From positions 1 through 64,000 of the forward strand of contig JAFRCE010000004.1 in NCBI GenBank assembly GCA_017404505.1: a stretch of DNA of 64,000 nucleotides. The letters are read 5' to 3'. Under the pieces are notes generated by a model. It had not been told where the DNA came from, did no database searches, and worked only from the letters and a program-made list of their open reading frames with translations. Position numbers and translations under genes: made by a program. The stretch is from Solobacterium sp. (lineage in GTDB: Bacteria; Bacillota_I; Bacilli_A; Erysipelotrichales; Erysipelotrichaceae). This document shows, in pieces, positions 59,343-64,000 of this stretch; the first letter of the stretch is position 1, and each line of letters starts with the position of its first letter.

Positions 59343-60572
59343 TCAGGCAGTCTTTCTGTTTGCCTGGCTCTGAATGAACAGCAGGCAGGCAAAGGATACG
59401 GCGACAAGGACGATACCGCCGATGACGGATACCGCGTAGGATCCTGTCATGTCAAAGAGGAAACCGATCAGTGTCAGACCGATGGCAGAGGCAACGCTGG
59501 TTACCAGAGTAATGACAGAATAAGCCTGGCCATACTGACTGTCGCCATAGATCGTTCTCGTGATCATTGAGATACCCAGTGAACCGATCGAGAAGCATGT
59601 GCCGTAGAGGAAACCGCCGGCCATTAACGGCAGAGTTCCACCCGGATTGACCAGGATCACGGCCAGACCGGCCAGGGAAGTCGCCAGCATGAGCATGACA
59701 CCTTTGAAGGCGCCGATGCGGTCAGAAAGAGCACCGAGGATGAACTTGGAGACGACGTTGCCGATCATCGAAGCGGACAGCAGAGCGGCGCCGACTGATG
59801 CTGCGTAGCCATAGGACTGCGCCAGAGCGGAAAGGTGCGGGGAGAGACTGGTCAGCAGCACGATGCTTAAGACAAGCAGAACCAGGGCGGCAAACAGCGG
59901 CGATCTGGAAGTGTAGGGGAGATCCAGATTGGCCGGGGAACTTTTGGCAGTTCCTTCCTGTGCGTCGTTTTCACCGAACGGCCGCAAGCCGATATCCTGC
60001 GGTTTCAGCGGAACAAACAGAAGGCTGGGAATAATGCACAGAACAATGAAGATGACATAGCCGATGTATGTTTTCTGCCAGCCGAGATTTTCGATCAGGC
60101 TGGAAAGGATCGGTGAAGCGATTGCTGAGCCGATACCGGAGAAGCTCAGGGCAATACCGGTCAGAGTGCCACGGTAGCGGACAAACCAGTTGCCGATAAA
60201 CATCGTGATGATCATCATCGAAACACCCGCGAAACCGACACCTCTGATCGCGGCAGCCAGATTCATCCAGAATGTATTCGGAGCAAGAGCGATGCCGAAA
60301 CCCGACAGCATGATCAGAACCACTCCGGCCATCAGAATATTCTTGATCCGGACGTTGCGGGAAATCATCTTCGCGACAAACGGGGTGCCGAGTCCGACGA
60401 TCAGATTGGAGATGGACATATGCAGGGTGACAGCCCCCTGGCCGACCTGCATGACATCCGCCATCGGTTTGTAGAATACGCCGTAGGCATTGACCATTCC
60501 CATGGCACCGCATGCCATCAGGCAGGTGCATACCGCGACGAGGATATAAATAAGATTGCCCTGTTTTTTCAT
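59343..60572 (-). CDS. MFS transporter, OFA (oxalate:formate antiporter) type
   Basis: 409 aa from the ATG at 60572; a longer frame starts at 60599, but a TATACT only 4 nt upstream of that makes 60572, with AGGT at -6, the better choice. Twelve helices; MVNAYGVFYKPMADVMQVGQGAVTLHMSISNLIVGLGTPF is typical of the OFA/MCT-like group and YRGTLTGIALSFSGIGSAIASP of its second bundle. It should import or exchange a carboxylate. It diverges from a LysR gene that probably regulates it. Confidence 0.88.
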   Translation of the reverse strand: MKKQGNLIYILVAVCTCLMACGAMGMVNAYGVFYKPMADVMQVGQGAVTLHMSISNLIVGLGTPFVAKMISRNVRIKNILMAGVVLIMLSGFGIALAPNTFWMNLAAAIRGVGFAGVSMMIITMFIGNWFVRYRGTLTGIALSFSGIGSAIASPILSSLIENLGWQKTYIGYVIFIVLCIIPSLLFVPLKPQDIGLRPFGENDAQEGTAKSSPANLDLPYTSRSPLFAALVLLVLSIVLLTSLSPHLSALAQSYGYAASVGAALLSASMIGNVVSKFILGALSDRIGAFKGVMLMLATSLAGLAVILVNPGGTLPLMAGGFLYGTCFSIGSLGISMITRTIYGDSQYGQAYSVITLVTSVASAIGLTLIGFLFDMTGSYAVSVIGGIVLVAVSFACLLFIQSQANRKTA

Positions 60573-60599
60573 ATCGTTACCTGTACTTTCTTTTTGCAT

Positions 60600-60681
60600 C
60601 TTCAGTATAGAAACTGTTACGATATATTTGAAATACTTATGTTATATTTAAAATGATAGATAATATTTATAGGAGTGCGAT
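60600..60681. promoter_or_regulatory. Divergent promoter region between the MFS and LysR genes
   Basis: Very AT-rich. TATACT at 60606-60611 (minus) serves the MFS gene. The right part contains several AT-rich dyads in the T-N11-A style of LysR binding sites; AGGAGTG at 60671-60677 is the LysR ribosome site. Confidence 0.5.
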
Positions 60682-61572
60682 ATGGAACTGAGAACCCTGA
60701 GATACTTTCTGGCTGTGGCACAGGAAGAAAACATGACCGCGGCAGCGAACAGTCTGCATGTTTCCCAGCCGGCTTTGTCCTATCAGATCGCGGAACTGGA
60801 AAAGGAAACCGGCAAGCAGCTGTTTATCCGCTCGGGAAGGAAGATGATACTGACTGAGGACGGAATGTTTCTGCGCTCAAGGGCGGAAGAAATCATCGCC
60901 CTGACCGATAAAACCGGTGCCGAACTCAGCTCGGGAACCGCGGAAGTGCATGGTGACATCTACATCGGAGCGGCGGAAAGCCTTTCTCTGCATGATCTGG
61001 CAGCTGTGATCGCCGAGTTCCGGAAGACGTATCCCGATGTTGTTTTTCATTTTTACAGCGGCAATATAGATGATGTCAGCGAAAAACTGAACCGCGGAAC
61101 CATTGATTTCGCGGTAGTCGTGGAACCGTTCAGCCTGGAAGGATGTGAGGAAATCGTCATGCCTTCTGCCGACCGGATGGGTGTTGTTATCCGGAAGGAC
61201 CATCCGCTGGCGAAGAAAAAGACAGTATCCGCCAAAGATCTGTACGATCTGCCGCTGATCCTGACCACCCGAAGAAATATGAATGTGAAGCAGTATGCTG
61301 AACTGCTGGGCATTCCGGCGGAACATCTCAATGTTTCCGCTACCGGTAATCTGATTTTCAATCTTGCCATTCTGGCTGAACACGGCATCGGAACGATCCT
61401 GACATTGGAGGGGTTGATCAGTGAACATGAGAACTCGTTATTGACATTTGTACCGCTGAAGCCTGTCATCAGCCGCCGGCTGGTATTTGTCTGCAAGCAG
61501 TACCGGCCGATGAGCCGTGCCGTTTCTCTGTTTTTTGAAATGGTGAAGAAACGTTTTCCCGAAGCAGAGTGA
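60682..61572 (+). CDS. LysR-family transcriptional regulator
   Basis: 296 aa, normal length. The winged helix is MELRTLRYFLAVAQEENMTAAANSLHVSQPALSYQIAELEKETGKQLFIR, and the rest fits the two-lobed periplasmic-binding fold (VHGDIYIGAAESLSL ... ). Divergent placement next to an OFA-type MFS gene suggests it controls uptake of an organic acid that is also its effector. AGGAGTG precedes the ATG. Confidence 0.94.
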   Translation: MELRTLRYFLAVAQEENMTAAANSLHVSQPALSYQIAELEKETGKQLFIRSGRKMILTEDGMFLRSRAEEIIALTDKTGAELSSGTAEVHGDIYIGAAESLSLHDLAAVIAEFRKTYPDVVFHFYSGNIDDVSEKLNRGTIDFAVVVEPFSLEGCEEIVMPSADRMGVVIRKDHPLAKKKTVSAKDLYDLPLILTTRRNMNVKQYAELLGIPAEHLNVSATGNLIFNLAILAEHGIGTILTLEGLISEHENSLLTFVPLKPVISRRLVFVCKQYRPMSRAVSLFFEMVKKRFPEAE

Positions 61573-61747
61573 GTCATCCTTTCTGTATCTTTGCTGCACA
61601 TGAAAAGTGCTGGACTGCTGTCCGGCATTTCCGGTTATCAGATTTTATTTGTCAGTAATGCCGGAAAGTCCGGTTTTGGTGATTTTATGGGATGAAATGA
61701 CATTGTTCAATGCCATAATGAAAGAAAGATCAAGGAAGTAAAGTATC

Positions 61748-62746
61748 ATGAAGTATTCAGAAGCAGCATTGAAAGAAATCGACAAGTTATATAACAAAAG
61801 AAAACATGTGGAACTGACGGTCGGCGTTCTGAAGGACGGCCGGACCGAGATCCATCACTGGGGACCCAATGGCGAAGAAAAGGATGACGAAATGCTCGTC
61901 TATCCGGTCGGCTCCATCTGCAAGCTCTTTACGGCCTCTCTGCTGGCGAAGTACCTGATGGAGAGAAAACTGGACCTGTACGCACCGCTGGACACATATA
62001 TTCCCGGCCTGCCGAGACGTTATTATCCGACGCTCGAGAAACTCGCGACCCATACGTCCGGTTATACGACGGAACCATATACATTACTGACCACACTGCC
62101 GTTCTTTCTGAAAATGAATCAGGAAGGCGGCCTGTTCCATACCAATCCGTTCCGCGGCTATCCGGATGAAGAGGATATGATGAAGATCCTGAGGGAAACG
62201 GTGCTGGAAGATAAACCGTATCCGTTTGTCTATTCCAATATCGGTATGAGCGTGCTCGGCTATATTGTCGGTAAGGTCAGCGGCGAAGGCTTCTGGGACA
62301 GCATGAACCGTTATATCAAAGAAGACCTTGGCCTGAAGAACACCTTCCTCGGCAATGTGGATCTGATTGGTTATGACCGCAAGGATCAGCCTTGCCGCTG
62401 CTGGCAATGGGAAAAAGAAGATATCATTGCACCGGCCGGCGCTCTGAATTCCACGGCGGAAGATCTGCTGCAGTTCGCCCGTCTGAATCTGGACGGTTCT
62501 TTGCCATATCTGGCGTTCTGCCATACGATACACGGACCGTGCGAAAAGAATGCGGACAGCGGCCTGGCATGGCGTCTGGAAAAAGACGCGCCGATCAGCT
62601 GGCATACCGGTGCCGCCGGCGCCTTCAATGCCTTCCTGGGCATCAACCGGGAAACAAAGACAGCCGTGGCAGTCGCTGCCAACTACGGTCTGGTCAATGC
62701 TGAAGAGATCGGTTTCGCGATTCTCCGAAACGATCTGGCTGGATAA
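61748..62746 (+). CDS. Serine hydrolase, beta-lactamase (class C-like) family
   Basis: 332 aa. The SxxK motif is PVGSICKLF (Ser near residue 57), the YxN motif is VYSNIGMS near 160, and the third box is the HTGAAGAF region near 285. No signal peptide is visible, so it is probably cytoplasmic. The family includes esterases, D-aminopeptidases and penicillin-binding proteins; there is no sign of antibiotic resistance function. GGAAG lies ahead of the ATG. It is followed after 17 bp by a DUF5714 gene. Confidence 0.88.
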   Translation: MKYSEAALKEIDKLYNKRKHVELTVGVLKDGRTEIHHWGPNGEEKDDEMLVYPVGSICKLFTASLLAKYLMERKLDLYAPLDTYIPGLPRRYYPTLEKLATHTSGYTTEPYTLLTTLPFFLKMNQEGGLFHTNPFRGYPDEEDMMKILRETVLEDKPYPFVYSNIGMSVLGYIVGKVSGEGFWDSMNRYIKEDLGLKNTFLGNVDLIGYDRKDQPCRCWQWEKEDIIAPAGALNSTAEDLLQFARLNLDGSLPYLAFCHTIHGPCEKNADSGLAWRLEKDAPISWHTGAAGAFNAFLGINRETKTAVAVAANYGLVNAEEIGFAILRNDLAG

Positions 62747-62763
62747 AGAATAAGGAGACCAAT

Positions 62764-63537
62764 ATGACGGAATCACGGCAGTACCTGGCATCAGCACAGG
62801 AAGAATGCTGTTGCTGTGGGGAGACGGATGACAAAAAGCAGAACTGTATGATCTGCGGTCGGCCGCTGCACTATTTTCAGCGGGAAAGAATGTTTGAATG
62901 CAGTATCTGCCACAAACTGAAACCCGGCAATGCGATCTGTGAAAACAGCCATTTTGTCTGTGACGAGTGTCATAGCGGCAAAAGCCAGGACGTTCTGCAG
63001 CTGCTCAGAAACAGCAGGGAAAAAGATCCGATCGTTCTGCTGCAGCAGATGTTCCGTCTGCCGTCCGTTCATCTGCATGGTCCGGAACACCACAGCATCG
63101 TGCCGGCTGTGCTGATCACCGCCTATCACAACTGCGGCGGGGAAATCGACTATGAAAGCAGTCTTAGGGAAGCCTGGAAACGCGGTCAGAAGATGGCCGG
63201 CGGCGCCTGTGGCTATCTGGGTGTCTGCGGTGCGGCAGCCGGTGCCGGCATCTTTGCCAGCATCGTCAGCGGCGCGACGCCTCTGAGGGAAAAAGAATGG
63301 GTGATTCCTCAGCAGCTGACAGCGGAATGCCTGCAGGCCATGATCGCGGTCGGCGGACCGCGCTGCTGCAAGCGTACCAGCCGCATTGCCATTGCCTGCG
63401 CGGCGGAATTCTGGGCAAAGCATTTCCAGGTGACAATGCCCATCAGCCAGACACCCTGCGGGTATTTCCAGATGAACCGGGAATGCATCAGGGAACGCTG
63501 TCCGTTCTTTCCGCAGAAGAAAACTCCGGAAGTCTGA
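62764..63537 (+). CDS. DUF5714-family cysteine-rich protein
   Basis: 257 aa. The N-terminus carries many CxxC and CxxxC pairs (CCCCGETDDKKQNCMICG, CSICHKLKPGNAICENSHFVCDEC), fit for two zinc or iron-sulfur sites. The body has GGACGYLGVCGAAAGAGIFASIVSGATPL, GGPRCCKRTSRIAIACAAEF and CIRERCPFF, the DUF5714 pattern. The family often occurs near molybdenum and selenium genes in anaerobes; here a ModE-like protein lies just downstream on the other strand. AAGGAG is upstream. Confidence 0.82.
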   Translation: MTESRQYLASAQEECCCCGETDDKKQNCMICGRPLHYFQRERMFECSICHKLKPGNAICENSHFVCDECHSGKSQDVLQLLRNSREKDPIVLLQQMFRLPSVHLHGPEHHSIVPAVLITAYHNCGGEIDYESSLREAWKRGQKMAGGACGYLGVCGAAAGAGIFASIVSGATPLREKEWVIPQQLTAECLQAMIAVGGPRCCKRTSRIAIACAAEFWAKHFQVTMPISQTPCGYFQMNRECIRERCPFFPQKKTPEV

Positions 63538-63560
63538 TGTGTGATTTCCGGAGTTCTTTT
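63522..63560. terminator. Bidirectional terminator between the DUF5714 and ModE-like genes
   Basis: AACTCCGGAA and TTCCGGAGTT form a 10-bp stem and the plus strand continues into TTCTTTT. It lies partly inside the DUF5714 coding end. Confidence 0.78.
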
Positions 63561-64000
63561 CATTCTTTACTGTCGCTTTGACACCAGTCGGGTATGATCC
63601 TGCGGAATTCTTCTTCCGCATGCTCCTGCATGATGCTTTCAAACTGACGGAAGGATTCGAGCAGCTGTTTGCCTCGTTCCGTCAGTTCGCTGCTGCTGCC
63701 GCTGAGACCGCCAACATTGCGCTTGATCAGTTCACACTGGGTCTGCAGTTCAATGTCACGGATCAGATTCCAGCCTTTTGTATACGATATCTGCATGGTC
63801 TTGCAGGCTTTCGATACGGAGCCGAGGTCACCGACCAGACTGAGCAGAAGAGCGATGCGGGAATCAAAGAACACCTTTTCCTTGGCAAAGGAAACATTGA
63901 GCAGGGGACGGATCATGGAACGGCTGTGCTGCTGTAGCAATTCCGTGTTTTTATAGACGTCGGCGTATTCAAGCAGGATGCCGCTGTCATCCACGTCGAC
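63560..64000 (-). CDS. ModE-like winged-helix regulator, C-terminal part (gene cut by the window edge)
   Basis: At least 146 codons, open to the right edge. The part FFDSRIALLLSLVGDLGSVSKACKTMQISYTKGWNLIRDIE is the ModE/LysR-like HTH of molybdate-type regulators, and GGLSGSSSELTERGKQLLESF completes the wing. Residues encoded ahead of it (VDVDDSGILLEYADVYKNTELLQ) look like the end of a MobA/MocA-type nucleotidyltransferase, so the full gene is probably an NTP-transferase-ModE fusion as seen in anaerobic Firmicutes. A GTG at 63994 is unlikely to be the start. Confidence 0.7.
   Translation of the reverse strand, partial: VDVDDSGILLEYADVYKNTELLQQHSRSMIRPLLNVSFAKEKVFFDSRIALLLSLVGDLGSVSKACKTMQISYTKGWNLIRDIELQTQCELIKRNVGGLSGSSSELTERGKQLLESFRQFESIMQEHAEEEFRRIIPDWCQSDSKE

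Noticed and set aside
61748-62746. Beta-lactamase resistance gene
   Set aside because: The SxxK/YxN family is broad, no secretion signal is visible, and the context gives no sign of drug resistance.

Overview
The window looks like chromosome of a Bacillota (Firmicutes) gut-type anaerobe at roughly 50% GC. An Erysipelotrichia-like host is my best guess, but this is inferred from gene content: fused coaBC followed by type III coaX, two DUF families common in anaerobic Firmicutes (DUF1848, DUF4003), a GH4 phospho-glucosidase with an RpiR regulator, a BceA-like ABC pair, and an SPASM radical-SAM peptide cluster. No 16S gene is present, so taxonomy cannot be settled here. Most of the window is ordinary core DNA with short intergenic gaps, many intrinsic terminators and good Shine-Dalgarno sites. 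About six genes instead seem to start almost at their transcription start.

Layout. 0.2-5.4 kb: a WG-repeat/SH3 lipoprotein, a LOG-family hydrolase with a HAD phosphatase, a YfcE-type phosphoesterase, then coaBC-coaX for coenzyme A. 5.4-7.5 kb: an amidohydrolase and a SagB-like nitroreductase. 7.5-9.9 kb: an RpiR regulator and GH4 6-phospho-glycosidase with a cluster of GGAACA sites between them. 9.9-13.9 kb: a BspA-type leucine-rich-repeat protein, a VWA protein and a MoxR ATPase. 14.0-15.4 kb: an unusual fusion of a PTS IIB-like domain to a degenerate ROK domain. 15.5-19.3 kb: a single large DUF4062-NACHT ATPase (candidate STAND defence protein) lying between a tRNA-Thr and a degenerate copy of that tRNA's 3' end and terminator. 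19.4-22.8 kb: maf, a nucleotidyltransferase, a DUF1848 protein, an XpaC-like membrane protein and tRNA-Ala.

22.8-28.1 kb is an accessory island with more AT-rich codon use. It carries an HxlR regulator, an ACGX-repeat precursor peptide with its SPASM radical-SAM enzyme (a RiPP-type cluster), an MDR oxidoreductase, a lectin-fold protein and a ferredoxin-nitroreductase. It ends at an N-terminally truncated SPASM gene. 28.8-31 kb: ABC transporter. 31-37.2 kb: a Tyr-phosphatase lipoprotein, glycogen synthase with a C-terminal SCP2-like extension, an M20 amidohydrolase, and a YtrA-type GntR regulator with a membrane partner. 37.18-39.4 kb: a fluoride-riboswitch-like leader, a cation:proton antiporter and fruK. 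39.6-48.8 kb: an orphan PTS IIB, rpsU, DUF4003, a zinc-ribbon protein, MFS, PhzF, a flavin reductase, two MATE pumps, a CsoR-type repressor and a TetR regulator.

48.9-51.1 kb: tRNA-Ser, an SGNH hydrolase and a seven-tRNA operon (Arg, Pro, Met, Ile2-like, Ser, fMet, Phe). 51.1-56.7 kb is gene-poor, with an orphan membrane protein, a truncated DUF368 gene, two zinc-ribbon membrane proteins and small relics. 56.7-64 kb: an esterase, a DUF2262 protein, an OFA-type MFS transporter divergent from a LysR regulator, a serine hydrolase, DUF5714, and the 3' part of a ModE-like regulator cut by the window edge.

The best candidates for new biology are the tRNA-flanked DUF4062-NACHT gene, the ACGX-repeat peptide cluster, the IIB-ROK fusion, the GlgA-SCP2 fusion, and the fluoride-type riboswitch controlling an antiporter-fruK operon.
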